Source: Sthenelais limicola (lineage: Eukaryota; Annelida; Polychaeta; Phyllodocida; Sigalionidae). Taken from it: a stretch of 64,000 bases of DNA. Shown here one piece after another: positions 11,226 through 23,614 of the stretch. Each line of letters starts with the position of its first letter. Position 1 is the first letter of the stretch. The notes below the pieces were generated by a model, which saw nothing but the letters and a program-made list of their open reading frames with translations, had not been told where the DNA came from and ran no database searches. The DNA lies in NCBI GenBank assembly GCA_942159475.1, contig OW804097.1:57928986-57992985 (forward strand). The letters are read 5' to 3'. Position numbers and translations under genes: made by a program.

Positions 11226-12280
11226 TTTGACAAGAGTCACATGATCACCTCAGAAGCTTGAGTTGCAAGGGACTCTGCGTTTGAGATTCAAAAATTAGCG
11301 AGCGTAGTTTTCCTCTTATCCTGAGGTCTTTCCCAAGGCGATATCCCGATGAAAAGATTGAATTCTTACCTAAGGATAACGAAATAAAGAATAATGTTCC
11401 AAAAACAAAAATTCTTACCTAAGAAGGGACATGAAAACGCTGAGGTCATCAAATAAAATCTCTTCTGAAGGTTTCTTCTGCCATGACATTGTAATTGTTA
11501 TTTTATTAAGAAAAGACATTATTGTTCATGTCTGAAATATAATATTGTTGGCCAGAAATTACAATACATATGTCACAGGAAAACAGGTCAAAAGTTCATT
11601 TTGGGGTCTTTAGTGGAAGGGGAAATGAGCATTATAAAAGTGAAAGAATTTTGTTGATACTCTAAAAATTAGTGAAGTTACGGACTTTCAAATTTACCTG
11701 CCTCTCAGAATTACTAATATAAACATTTGTGACAGTGACGTCATGAACATGATGTGACTCCTAGCGGGAATACCAGGAATACCGCGCGGAGCCTCCTTTC
11801 CCCTCGGCGGGTCACATTTTTTTTTTTTTAAATATTTTTATTGGCCACATTACATTACATTTTTATTCATTCATATTCACCCCAAAATTACGCATAACAA
11901 ACACAGCTGTTATATTTCGTGCGTTGCCCTGACATTACTACATTATTATTTAACAAGTTTCAAATTTGCTCACAAAAATCATCTCATTAGACATTACAAA
12001 ATCCAGTATTTATAAGATTTAAATGGATGTTCTTACCACCACGAATACATTCAATCTCCGTGGAGAAACATTACGCTCTGTTCTCGATACTCTTAGTGAT
12101 CATTACATTACATAAACATACTATTACGATACCCTATTCTAGTCGTCCTGTATATTTCCAGTCACACACTGCCCAGCTGATCAATTCAATTCAATTGGAC
12201 TCTTCCAGTCAATGGTCATTAGTTTAGGTCGATATCGTCGCAGGATAAAAACAGAGGCCAAATAAAAACAACAGAAGTAA

Positions 12281-15096
12281 TTATACATCATTCAACGTTT
12301 CTCTATACCTATTTAACAGAACAATTTTCAGTTGCCTATGATCAGTGATTGCTTTGATATTTGCTGGTAACTCGTTCCAATTGGATATACCTTTATACAT
12401 GATGGATCTCTTATATCTCTCCGATTTTGGAAGGATTAGCTCCAAGTTGGGGACCATATCTCTTCGTAATACTCTTTCATGGTTTGTTAGGTTCATTTCT
12501 GTCCTATATCTATGTACCAGACTAATTGTACTTGCTTTCCTTCGAAGCTCAAGGGGTAATAGATTGATTTCACGCATCCTGACATTGTAGTCAAACATTT
12601 CACTTTGACCAAAAGCGATTCGTAGAGCGTATTTATACGAGCGATCTAACTTGTTGCATAGGCCTTTGTTTGTTGGACCGAAAAATGGGGAAGCATATTC
12701 ACATATAGGCAGAATATAGGTCTTAAATATGAGCATACATAATCTTGGATTCATATATTTTCTCCTTTTCTGTAATTCCCCCAGCTTCCAGTATACGGTT
12801 CGTAGAATGCTAGACACATGTTGATTTAATGTTAGCTTCTCATCTATTACACATCCAAGATATTTAAACGTAAATACTCTACTGATCTTGACCCCATTAC
12901 ATTTCACATGCAGACAATCACTCAAAACTCTTTTGTTGTTGAAACCAAAGTATTGCATTTTTGTTTTCCTCTCATTTATCTCCAGTAAGTTCTTCTTACA
13001 CCACTTTACATATGTGTCTATGTCGATCTGACATTTCTTTGTTAAGTCTATTTCGCTTCTGTCGTCAGATATCAAGGCTACATCGTCTGCATATATGAGC
13101 AATTTGCCATGGAAAGAAACATTTTTTAAATCATTTATAAAAATTAAAAACATAAGTGGCCCAAGGAAACACCAGCAAACACTTCTCTCCAATTACTAAG
13201 TCCGCATTTCGATCTTACATATTGCCTGCGGTCGGTAAGGAAATCATTCAACAACAGCAGAGACCCTTCGTTCAGACCAAGGTTATGTAACTTCTCAACA
13301 AGCAATTGATGGTTGACCGAATTAAATGCTTTTCGTACATCAAAATACACAACACTCATCTTATGTCCAGTATTTGTTTTGGTATACAATTCAGAAAGTA
13401 AATGGTAAATGGCATCGTTTGTTGATAGACCCCCCCTAAATCCAAACTGGTATTTATAAAATATGTTTTCGGTTTCTAGGTAGTCATTCAGCCTAGTGTA
13501 CAGAATTCTCTCCACAATTTTGCTTGTAGATGTAACCAAAGTAATTGCTCTTATATTATCTATTATTCGGTTGTTTCCTCCTTTAGGCAGTAAAACAATC
13601 GGGGATATTTTCCATTGCTTCGGAAATTGACTACTTTGTAGAATTCGATTTATTAATTTGGTAAAGGGGACAATTGCCGCTTCAAGGGAACTCTTCAGAG
13701 TATTATTGTTAATTTCCTCAAAACCAGATGATTTGCTATCATTCAGATCCTTTATAAGGCCTCTTATTTCTGTTTCATCAACACTGCCCACGAGATTTAC
13801 ATCACCGTACGCCCTATTCGATAAGTCATAATCTCCCTTGTTGTTATAACCTATATCCGCAAAGTAGTTATTGGCGTAATTGATAGCTTCAATGTCACAT
13901 ACCAAACCATTATCCGTATCAAAACATTCAAGATTGGAATGTGAATTGTTTTCTTTATTGCTATAGATCTTACCAAGCTGTTCCCAAAATTTCTTGGGTC
14001 TACCTGTGTTATCGTTTACCTTTTTTATTAGGAATTGTCTTCTTTCCCTCAATAATCGAGATTTCACTTCTTTTCTTAGCTCTTTTGCAGAATTAAAATC
14101 ATCTAATCTTTTTGAGTTTCTTGCCGTATTAAATGCTCTATCACGCTCTTTTATTAGGTTATGCGTTACTTCAGAGATGTATGAGATATTCTCTCTTTTC
14201 CTTCTCCTTATAGTTGTAGAATTCTGTTTGTCTGCCTTTACAATTATATTAAAAAAGTCAGACCAAATATCATCCACTACCCTATCGCCAAATACAATTT
14301 TATCCGTTTCTGTTTTGACCTTTTCCTTAAAGCGGATCATATCATCAGGGCTTCTTTTAGTCGTCCAAATATACTCTCTTTCAGCAATACTCTTACGATT
14401 TCTTTTGAATAATAAACCTATAACCGGGAAGTGATCCGATATATTCAAGTTTAAACATCTACAATCGTTAATCGTCGTATTACTGAACATTAAGTCAATT
14501 AGAGTTTCGCTGGTTCCTGTTACCCTTGTATACTCGGAATTGTGTAGTTTGAAACCATTTCTGTTCATAATATCGTTGAGAGATCGTTTGTGTGGGTTAT
14601 TATTAGCCATGTTAATATTCATATCACCCACAAATATCGCATTCATTTTTTTAATCCTGATAACTTCAAGGATATCCTTTATCTTTGCTATAAACCTTTC
14701 TACAGATCCTGTCGGGGGCCGATACAAGTTTACCAGGAGAAATTTTCGATTCATGCGATGTCTACACTGAAGTAGTTGACACTCAATATCCATATTACAC
14801 ACATTCAGATGAGCATATTTCATATTATCAACCTCTAAGGCCTTTCTGCAGTAAACTGCTAGGCCACCACCTCTTTTTGGACTACCATTTATTATTCGAT
14901 CACTTCTGAAGATCTGGTAATTATTATGAGATACATAGATATCTTTATCACTAGGAGATAGCCATGTCTCATTCAGAGCAATTATACTATGACCGTCATC
15001 TAGGATAGAAGCTTGAAATTCATTAAAATGTTGTTGTATGCTTCTGATATTGAAACAAACCACTGAGCAACCTTTATCTGCTTTTACATTAGCCAT
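12281..15096 (-). pseudogene. LINE ORF2 (endonuclease/reverse transcriptase) broken at the PQGS motif
   Basis: Part one (15096 to 13144, ATG start) has the endonuclease: CFNIRSI, LNETWLS, LYRPPTGS, VGDMNINM, ETLIDLM and ISDHFPV. It then has the first half of the reverse transcriptase, including YFDVRKAFNS and the RR-Q-V finger. At 13144-13192 the frame changes and the conserved GVPQGS block is absent: the sequence runs from GV almost straight to LGPLMFLIF in the second frame. A small deletion therefore removed that motif. Part two (13192 to 12281) resumes with the YADDVAL catalytic motif, FKYLG and the thumb region and ends in-frame at 12281. No functional polymerase is possible from this copy. 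Confidence 0.9.
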
Positions 15097-15549
15097 ATTC
15101 CATGAAGAACAGGCTCATCATTCTACGAGTTTTGCTATCCAGATCTATAAAAACAGCAGCGACGAATGCTTTCATAACATAAACAAATACAAATATTGAT
15201 ATCAATCCTTTCTCCCATTGGGACGACATACTTGTTATCGTATGTATTAATTGATCATTATACACCTACACGACTGTGCTTATTTCCAACGATTGACCGA
15301 CTTAAGACCGCCCTAGTTAACATATGTACATAACAACAAACAGCTGTTCGTGTGAATACAGTGACAATCGCCTGACCCTTTTCTATGTATAACCACTCCC
15401 CTGTGGGAATTGCTATGAATATAACTCTTTAAAATAGAAGTAGAAATTTATCCTTTATAGACAGTTCGTTTAAACGTACCTTGCTATTAGATTAAACTCA
15501 GATAACTTCAGATGAAACTCGAGTTTCTTTAGATGAAACCAACGGGAAT
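15097..15549 (-). other. Inter-ORF spacer of LINE-2n
   Basis: About 450 bp without coding potential separates ORF1 and ORF2, shorter than in LINE-1n and LINE-3n. No strong motif was noted. Confidence 0.5.
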
Positions 15550-16779
15550 TTAAATGAAAAGTTTGTCTAGTTTTGAGCTCCTTTTTGATGTGTCCTTCAT
15601 ACGATTGTAGGATTCTTCTAGCGCACTTCTTGTTTTGATTCTATACTTTGGTGTTGCGATTGTTCTTGTATTTATATTGGTATCGGGGTGTGGGGTAGAA
15701 ATTGCACTTATATTCAAACCATGTTCGAATGCCATTGCAGCTGCTGGTTGTGTTCTTAATTTCCTTGCATCTTGGGTCGTTTCAGTGGGTCTGTCATCTG
15801 TTATAGCCTGGTCCTGGTTATCAGGGATTTTATTGGACCTCATATAATCGTCCATCCCATCCACCGTCTCCCGATTTGGTCTGGTATTCCGTATCATGGT
15901 GATATTTTCTTCTTCTTCTTCCATGACAACCTCATCTGTTGGCATGCTTGAACGTACTAAGCCAGAATCCTGGCCCACGGATATGCATCTATTCATAGGA
16001 GGTGACAATACGTTGTGCAGTGGGTATAGGAAAGAATTGTGATCTTCATGGAGATTTCTTGGAGGAATTGGTACATCCAGCGGGAATTTACGATAACATT
16101 CTTCCCGAACTTTCTCCAGAATGTTCCCTAATATGTTCTCTCCATCCCAGGTGCCGTCTTTGAGTCTCTGATTACCAAGGATTGCTCCTGCACCATAGTG
16201 TTTATCTGTGGTGGCCTCGATCAGACGACATCTTCCTGTCCCAACAAGCTTACATCGGAGTTCTGGATTATCCATAAACTTGATTCGTACAAGAGATTCC
16301 AAGATATTGTCTCTCTCCTTCATCCATGTCTTATAGGCACTGTGCTTCTCGTCCGATATCATATCCCCTAGCCTCTTGCATTCGCGAGGGTCTCTAGTAG
16401 CCTTGATGCGAGAGGCAATTCTTTCTTTATTAAACAATTCAGCTTTCTTCGATTGGAACGCCTGTTCTACATGGCAAAAGTCATCGTCACCGTAATCGAT
16501 AGCACATTTGTAAAAATTCGATAGGAATGCCTTCTCGCTTTGAAATGCATATCCGTATCGTACAGGTATGATTTTGGTAGAAGAGGGGTGTAATTCATCA
16601 GGCACGTACTCCAGCATTGATTGGGAGAATATCTTATCATCAAGTAACAGTTTATCTCCTTTCGCTTGGGCATTGTATCCACCCAATTGGTTTGCTCGAA
16701 TAGCCATCTGTCTGACTAAGCTGCGTTTCTGTTGGGCTGCAGGAGGAAGTATTTGATTTATTCTCACGAACTTGAACAT
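15550..16779 (-). CDS. LINE ORF1 fragment with an uninterrupted NADAR domain
   Basis: 409 codons from an ATG at 16779; an in-frame TGA lies three codons upstream. Residues 1-60 match the end of the CTD-like region of LINE-1n ORF1 (QKRSLVRQMA, then DKLLLDDKIFSQS). Residues about 76-228 are a complete NADAR domain: AFQSEKAFLSNFYKC, HVEQAFQSKK (Glu105, Lys111/112), LVRIKF, RCRLIEATTDKHYGAG and GENILGNILEKVREE. The remaining 180 residues are a low-complexity tail with an acidic patch (EEEEE) and a basic C-terminus. Because the frame is open, the reader should regard it as a truncated relic that still reads a whole NADAR fold rather than as a host gene: ORF2 and the poly-A tail of the same LINE follow on the same strand. 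Confidence 0.88.
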   Translation of the reverse strand: MFKFVRINQILPPAAQQKRSLVRQMAIRANQLGGYNAQAKGDKLLLDDKIFSQSMLEYVPDELHPSSTKIIPVRYGYAFQSEKAFLSNFYKCAIDYGDDDFCHVEQAFQSKKAELFNKERIASRIKATRDPRECKRLGDMISDEKHSAYKTWMKERDNILESLVRIKFMDNPELRCKLVGTGRCRLIEATTDKHYGAGAILGNQRLKDGTWDGENILGNILEKVREECYRKFPLDVPIPPRNLHEDHNSFLYPLHNVLSPPMNRCISVGQDSGLVRSSMPTDEVVMEEEEENITMIRNTRPNRETVDGMDDYMRSNKIPDNQDQAITDDRPTETTQDARKLRTQPAAAMAFEHGLNISAISTPHPDTNINTRTIATPKYRIKTRSALEESYNRMKDTSKRSSKLDKLFI

Positions 16780-16790
16780 ATATGATCAAC

Positions 16791-17440
16791 ATCCTCTGAT
16801 GAGACCTAATATAGAGCGAAATGCGTTATATTACAAGGATTGTGAATAAAAACCACAAAATGCCCACATAATTCATTACGATGACTGTTTTTCAGATAAA
16901 TTGTGATAATCGTAAGGTAATGTCATATGTAACAAAAACTCAAACTTGTTTAATAACGTATTTAGCAGAGACCAAAATACAAGTCTGTTTCTTAGCGAGT
17001 TCTGTGGAAAAGGCCAATTATTGTCCCGATTCATTTTGGATTTGTATACAACTTAAATGTATTTAAAAGTTCTTAAACTTGCTTAATCATCGCACACGTC
17101 TCACGCGGTGACACAAAAATGGAAATCATTTCAAAATTTCAAAAATGCATAGCATCGCAAATAATTATAGTTGAGTAATATACATGTATGGGTATACATC
17201 AAATGAAAGCTAATAATCTCCAGTACAAAATCTGTTTAATGTAATCCAATATCTGAGATTAATCGTTATCTTATTCGTTATCTTAACATTATAAAAGAAG
17301 AAATGTGTGAAAATTGACACTAACATGCACCAGACTGTTATTTCACCTCCCACCCAATGCACACGGACTGCGATACCAAAGGCCGGCCATGCATGTGTAT
17401 AGCTGCCTATGATTATACGCATTAAAAAGAACCATTGCTT
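16791..17440. other. Intergenic stretch with no gene recognised
   Basis: AT-rich, with no coding similarity and no recurring repeat noticed. Confidence 0.4.
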
Positions 17441-17769
17441 ATATGTGATGTGTTTCAAGAAAATGAGTCATAAGTCGCAAAATTGATATTTTTCAAAGTG
17501 ATTTTTTCACAGGACCTCTTTATTGAAATGTTCTGATTGTTAGAGTGTTTTGCACTTCTACTTCTAGTCATATGAATCTATGTAACAAATTTCGGGACAT
17601 TGTATTAAATACATCCTTGCGTTTTGAAGGCCTTTGTGTGGAGTATATTTAGTTACTTTACTGGTAATTACCCATCCAGAAACATTGATCTCATCTTTTG
17701 AAACATGGTGATATCTCAAAATCTATATTTTGCGACTTATGACTCATTTTCCTAAAACGGATCGCATAT
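17441..17769 (+). mobile_element. MITE family A, copy with both termini
   Basis: The left end reads ATATGTGATGTGTTTC then AAATGAGTCATAAGTCGCAA. The right end is the inverted counterpart (TTGCGACTTATGACTCATTT, then CCT...GCATAT). Terminal inverted repeats are about 38-40 bp around roughly 250 bp of non-coding interior. Members recur at 23123, 25040, 45183, 45680 and as relics elsewhere. No transposase is encoded. Confidence 0.75.
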
Positions 17770-18024
17770 TATTAAAAAAGAGTATGGTATCACAACCCAT
17801 TAGCTTGTGTTCTCTCACGCCCTGATATGACCAAATATAACATTATATGAAACAGGGCGTAAATCAACCGATCCCCCACCGCACTAGACTAGTCGCAGGA
17901 ACCAGCTTCACTTTCACCATATCAGGTTTTGATCACCAGGGGTCTATGACCGATCATGAGAAGTTTCATGCTTTTAACAAAAAGTGCACTACTTCCCCCT
18001 TATTTCCCATACTAGATATGGGCG

Positions 18025-18246
18025 ACATCCCCAGAAAATGTACAATTCGCCGTCACCAATCCTCTCAAATAACCCAAATTTAAGACAAAAATGACGTTCA
18101 AAATACAGTTCAACATTACCAAACAGATGTTTTGAATCAACCCAGTACTAAATAATACTCAGATAAAACTAGTATTAACAATTTGTTCAGTTTAATTTAG
18201 CTGATCTTGCTAAATGTATGGAGCTGTCCATTGTAATTTCTGACGA
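18025..18246 (+). mobile_element. MITE family C copy
   Basis: The left end contains CAGAAAATGTACAATTCGCC and the right end, reversed, GTCGTCAGAAATTACAATGG, giving short inverted termini. The interior (CTCAAATAACCCAAATTTAA, later CTAAATGTATGGAGCTG) matches copies at 27840, 54900, 57213, 60243 and 63541. Non-coding, about 220 bp. Confidence 0.65.
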
Positions 18247-19639
18247 CTTCAGCCGTAAAGAGTTAAAGGAAGACGAAGTAGAGACAGGATGAGGTGGAGG
18301 CATTGATTGAGGTAATCTGTAACGTAATGCTCATTACTCTCATGTAGTAATTGCCTCCCAGGGGAAGGGGGAGAAAAGATGGGAGGTCAATATCACCAGC
18401 ATGAGGAGAAGCAGAGTGCAGGGTATATTTCAGCCACAGGTTAATTGTGTAGAAAGAAGAAGCTAGAATACGAGTTATAAATTACATTAGACGCTCCTTA
18501 ACAACCCCTGCCACTCCAGTACTAGTTTGGTCAATGCTCCACTACATTTCTCACTTGGAGCTGGTGCTACAAGTAACTCAAATGGATTTTTGAATATGAC
18601 ATTTAAAGAGATGAGATCAAGCAGATTCCAACGATGGTAAACACTATTATATCCGATATAAAGAACTTCTATATTCTCTATATTCATGAAAGAAAGTTGA
18701 TGGCCAATCACTATTGTAAAGCAGTTGTATATATATCCCTCAGCTTCTACCAACTACATGTATAAGGTGAATATAGATTCCGAAAGGGGAGAGTTGACTC
18801 TATGACACATACATGTATGTTTTGTACTTCTGTGCTGGGCCTTGAGTTTTACGGTTCCTGTCAACAACCTGGTGCAGTGGCGTGCCTCAAACTCACTGCC
18901 ATAGACTACTTATACTTGTGAATACATTGATAAGTCAGTGCGTACGACAGAGCTCTACATTACATGGTCCAGGAAGCGTGCAGACCATTTATTCTTTGAT
19001 TTAGTAAATCCCCTCGCTTCTAATATTTTCACCGTTTATACCCTTAAAGGGGCACCGTCAGTATAAAAGGGGGGGGGGGGGTGGGTGACCAGCGGGAGAT
19101 TTCCCCTGTCAGACACAGTCCCATGAAGACCAGAGCACAGATTTTGAATGTCTTCCCTAATATCTCATATTTTAGCCACTCTTTCATCAAATGGTTACAG
19201 ATATAAATGAATATATGGAGGCAATAATGTCTACTTACATTAAAATTCGTAGCCCTCTTTACATCACTAATTCATTAATGCACTTGTCAATTGCCAATGC
19301 ATTCATTTATACATGTATATAATATATACTCATGTATACATAGTTACATCCATACATATATACCCATGCATACAATCAGACACCCATGAGGAGGAGGAGG
19401 ATTATCATGGCAATTAATGTCAGATAAGACACAGGGGAGGAGAGGGTAGGGGTGTGGCTGTGCAGGGCAGAGGGTGGGGGCAGTAGGCTTCCTATCATCA
19501 AAAGAGAGCCTAGAAACACTCCATTGATGAAAAAACAAATTTCGGGGGGGGGGGGGCATGCATATACCTACAGGAGACTTGTGACATATCCCCCCTCCAT
19601 CGTCCCTAACCCTAACCCCCTCAACAACCCCCTCCCATG
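18247..19639. other. Intergenic, with a MITE A relic and G-runs
   Basis: 18540-18700 matches the interior of family A (GAGATCAAGCAGATTCCAAC, GATGGTAAACACT). Two 13-nt G runs occur at 19069-19081 and 19544-19556. No gene recognised. Confidence 0.45.
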
Positions 19640-20186
19640 AGCCCTCCCCACCCCAACCCCCAGGGACCCCATACCCTAACACCTACCCTAACCCTACCTC
19701 CAACACTAAAGGATCTTGACATTTCTAGTATAGGGTACATTGGAATTAGAGTACCCCATAATGCTCAGCAAGGCATGTTGAGACTTTACAGTGTTGAAAC
19801 ACTATATAGGGGGTGGTTGCAGCCTGTATAGTTCAAACATGACACTCAGTGGTATTAGAGTACCCCAGTCAGGTTCAGCTCTGACACTATTGAAACACTA
19901 TATAGGGGATGGTTGCTGTCCAAACACTGTATACCCCTTCCATAACCCCTCCACTAACCCCACCCCTACCCCCACTAACCCTGCCTTGTGATACATTTTA
20001 TGCAATGCTATTCCTCTCTTGAGAACCAAGGTATAAAGTGAGCATTGGCGGACATTCCCCCACCCATCCAGTTGATATTGCTGTAAACTAAGGGAAATCT
20101 CCACCTGGAGGTGGGGGAATGTTTTCTCAGACATTCCCCTACCATTCCCCCACTTCCCCGGGGGTTTGACAAGTGCATAACGAAAG
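19640..20186 (+). repeat. Interspersed repeat R, uninterrupted copy
   Basis: This segment recurs at 25380-25431 plus 26815-27185. It begins with CCCTAA-type telomere-like repeats. An AAAGGATCTTGACATTTCTA block follows, then two tandem ACACTATATAGGGG units (near 19797 and 19893), and finally an inverted pair around ATTCCCCCACC. The unfilled CACTA target site AACACTAAAGG is at 19702-19712. No coding content. Confidence 0.7.
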
Positions 20187-20515
20187 GGTGGAGGCGGATG
20201 AGAGGGAAAGGAAGAGAGAGGAGGAGTGAGAAAGAGAGAGGTGGGAGAGAGAGGGGAAAAGGGAAGGAGCTGAGCGAGAGTAAGAGAGACAGAGGGAGGG
20301 GAAGAGAGGGTAGGAGAGCCAGAGGGAGAGGGAAGGACAGGGAGGGTGAGGGTGTAACAAATAAGAGGGAGACAGGGGGTAGAGAGGAATGGGAAAGAAG
20401 GAGAGAGGACAGAAATAAAGAGATAGCTAGGGAGAAGAAAAGGGAGAGATACAGGGAAACAGAGACAGAGACAAAAAGAGGAGAAGGACAAGGACAACAC
20501 GAATAAAGTGAGTCG
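20187..20515. repeat. Polypurine low-complexity tract
   Basis: About 330 bp of the plus strand are nearly pure GA, with GAGAGG and GGAGA words and few pyrimidines. Long ORFs on both strands here are artefacts of this composition. Such tracts can form triplex DNA and are prone to slippage. Confidence 0.8.
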
Positions 20516-23122
20516 GGAGTACTTGTTTAACATGATGTTCGTCAGTAGCATCAAGGGGGAGGGGGATGTACTGGAGGAAGAGCAACAGGCTGCCCTACCC
20601 CTTCCATAGTTCCTCCTCCATCTCTTATCATTGATTATTGATCACTACTAGAGGGTCTCGGTGATCGATCAGCCTCTGACGGCTTTTGTAATCTTGAACA
20701 GGCATCCTGCCTCTTGTACAGGACAAAGGAGGAGCGGGTATGTATAGTAGGGAGGGGGTGCATGGGGGTATGCATGGTTGGGTGGGGGTCGGGTAGGGCG
20801 TGTAGGGAAGAGGGAGGGTCGGTTCAGTGGGGTGACTCTTGATACTGGAAGTGAGGTTAGTATATATGAACGTACTCAAACAATGTGAGAATAATACTTC
20901 AAATTGGTAGACTTCTAACACATAGTAGTAGACAGGAGCAGGACATTGATGAATTCAGTCCCTTTCTGGTCGTAATACGATTATCATTAGATTTCTTTAT
21001 TATTTCATTATTTCATTCTCTGTCCTTGGGCCAAAAAAAGGTAATTAAAGGCCCGTCGTTTCGTCTCGTGTTTCTTTAAGTGAGTGGTATTCCTATCCTT
21101 CATTTCTAACCAGCTTCAATAATAAACAAAATGTCTATTTCTCACAGACATAATTCTGCATTTATCGTGTATTTCAATTCTCCATATTAAGATGTCCACT
21201 TTCATTGCAATACGTGTCGCTTTATTTTGCGATCTTTGTAATTTCTGCATATTATTTCCTTTGACTATTGTTGGAAAAGGTAAACTATAATCTAATATTG
21301 AGAGAATACTTAACAGATACAAGATGTGATTCAATAAACTAGTTAAGATATACCTATGTTCAACGGAGCACCATATAGCTGGCCGTCAAAGCTGCATTTT
21401 TAGTTATAACGACACTACAATATTACTTAACTATATTACTGAAGATACTATTGTTACTGTGATCTGCTACCTGATACATCGTGTATGCCTATACTCCAGA
21501 ATACCTATAAACACTAATTCAAGAGGTCAGTGTGCAAAGACTTTTGGAGGACGATCCTTTGCAGACCACTCCGGGCTTTTAAAACCGGACTAAAGAGAAG
21601 AATAACAACAACCAGTACTATCTGAATGTTATATAAAGTGGCATATTGCCCAATAAATAAAAGAGCATGTGTGAAAGAATTACATAGGAAAATAAAGAGA
21701 CGTTTACTTCATAAGAAAAGAGAAGCATGTGTTGATGTCTGGGGAGCAGGGACATCACATAACTCAATGTCGATCGAATGAGATATTATAGATCAGGGAA
21801 CTATTAAATATGATTATAGTTGTGTTGATATTCCGGTCGAACTAGTTGAGGTGGAACCATGGAGAGAAACCCTCCAGGAGAGCTACTCCTAATGCAATGT
21901 CCAACGTTCATTTCACAATCAAAGGCCTTGCATGAGACTGAGCTCCCTCAGCCAGGCTCAACAGATAACCTAAAGATCATACTACCATGTTCATACAATA
22001 CATATAAATAATTAATCAATACATGTCAATTGATTAAATAGGATAAATAACATTTTCAAGAGTGGACATTAACACATGTTAGAATACGCTTTCAAGTAAT
22101 TCTGATGAAAACATTGATAGAAGAGAAATTAACCTTAGAAAACTTACTTCCTTGATGGTAAATCTAAATCATTAAAGCCCAAACACTATTTAGGAAACTA
22201 TAATTTTTTTTGCAAATAGCAGAAACATTATAGTCTTCAGAAAAGACAGTCACTTCCTCTCATACAAGGAGGCAGACATATTGGTGACCAACAGCACCAC
22301 AGGTGGTAATTTACGTTTATTGATGATGTCACTGAACCACTAGGGTGTGACTGGTCACCCACTCGGGGCATATGTAAACAAACATTGAACTCACAGCTTC
22401 TTATTTTGAAGCATTGGTATATACGTAATTATATGATGTATTGTAAATGAGACGATTTGGATATTCATACTATTATAAACAGATCATAAATACACCTTAT
22501 TCACCGATTTACGTGAAACTAGAGCCCCCTGCTGCGCCAAAAGTGATCCACTAATGCTAGTAATGGCGGCGGCGGCAATGTTTTGACACATTCACTCCTC
22601 TCCGCTGCCTCATCCTAACCCTCCACAGCTTTAACACCTTCCCCAGCATTTGTTTATGGTATATTCAGGCTCAAATGCAACCCATTGTACAATGCTCACC
22701 ATTTGTTTATATGAAACAATGTCTCAAATCAATTGAGAAAATATGTGACCACTCAGGCAAGGCACTCAGGCCTCATTGTGAGTTGTGGGTATCATACGTC
22801 ATCAGAGGTCACATGACTTACAACAATGGCGGCATTCATACAAGTTGTCTGCAATAATTAATTCCATGTAAAATAGCTCCCCATTTCTTTAATAGATGAG
22901 AATTACATAAAATACATATGTGAGATTGTTGGATATGATTACCCCGCCTAGAAAATATATACATGATATCCTATGAAGTTTGGGCTTTAATATAATACTA
23001 ACTTGTCTGGTACAAAAGAATTCCGAGCATACTTAAGCGATTATATGCTTGGGGAATAGATGGGGCCCGAGTCACCTCCATCCTCTTACTGCTTCGTTTT
23101 AATCATTCTCGTTTTAATCAAT
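20516..23122. other. Intergenic stretch with little recognisable content
   Basis: Apart from the possible reverse-transcriptase relic at 21116-21331, I see no gene. A short GGCGGCGGCGG run lies near 22565. Confidence 0.4.
21116..21331 (-). pseudogene. Possible relic of a LINE reverse-transcriptase thumb region
   Basis: The frame reads SILDYSLPF and then KLQRSQNKATRIA, which resembles the ILDYG...KLQ-x-QN-K-A-x-R-I pattern of LINE reverse transcriptases downstream of the YADD motif. Only this short piece is recognisable, so it is a weak call. Confidence 0.35.
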
Positions 23123-23614
23123 ATATGTGATGTGTTTCTGGGAAATGAGTCATAAGTCGCAAAACCAATATTTCTCAAAGTAATTTATTCATTTATACAG
23201 TATATATAAGATACCAGAGATCATATATGTAAAGATTTGCCCCAAAGACATTAATATGCATTGACCGACTGCAAGGTTACATTGTAAGTTAAACTTATTT
23301 GACTATAATATCATGCACTATAGTATTTTTTGAGATGTCATCATATTTGAAAACATGAGATCAAGTGGATTTTAATGATGGTAAACACTAGGACGTGCAT
23401 TATTAAGCAGCTCTATATTTGTTTATACATGATAAACAATTTTGGGATATGTGTTATGGTCTTTAAATTCGGTATACTTGTAATACTGCTACTAGCAGCG
23501 CTAAACACCAACAAATGGAAAACATTCTGAGCAAGGGTTTTAGTGAATAAATTACTTTGAGAAATATCAGTTCTGCTACTTGTGACTCATTTTCCAGAAA
23601 CACATCACATATAT
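23123..23614 (+). mobile_element. MITE family A, long copy
   Basis: Both termini are present: ATATGTGATGTGTTTCTGGG and, at the right, the inverted TTGTGACTCATTTTCC followed by CACATCACATAT. The interior is about 410 bp and diverges from the 17441 copy. Non-coding. Confidence 0.75.

Larger units (their letters stand above)
11817..16790 (-). mobile_element. LINE-2n: 5'-truncated non-LTR retrotransposon with poly-A tail
   Basis: The minus-strand 3' end is clear: a 13-nt poly-A tail (T run at 11817-11829), preceded by an AATAAA signal (TTTATT at 11836-11841) and a 3' UTR. Upstream come ORF2 (15096 to 12281, frameshifted) and the C-terminal two-thirds of ORF1 (16779 to 15550). ORF1 lacks the coiled coil and RRM-like part, as expected from the incomplete reverse transcription typical of LINEs, so the 5' end is placed just beyond 16779. 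It is a distinct, divergent member of the same NADAR-carrying LINE group as LINE-1n. Confidence 0.88.

Noticed and set aside
15550..16779. Host NADAR gene independent of a LINE
   Set aside because: The preceding CTD-like segment, the following ORF2 on the same strand and the shared poly-A tail show it is LINE ORF1.
19600..19700. Telomere or subtelomere
   Set aside because: Only a few degenerate CCCTAA units occur, and they are part of repeat R, which recurs at 25405-25430.
19898..20554. A 218-residue minus-strand ORF rich in Ser, Leu and Pro
   Set aside because: It lies across the polypurine tract, and its composition simply reflects CT-rich sequence; no domain pattern.
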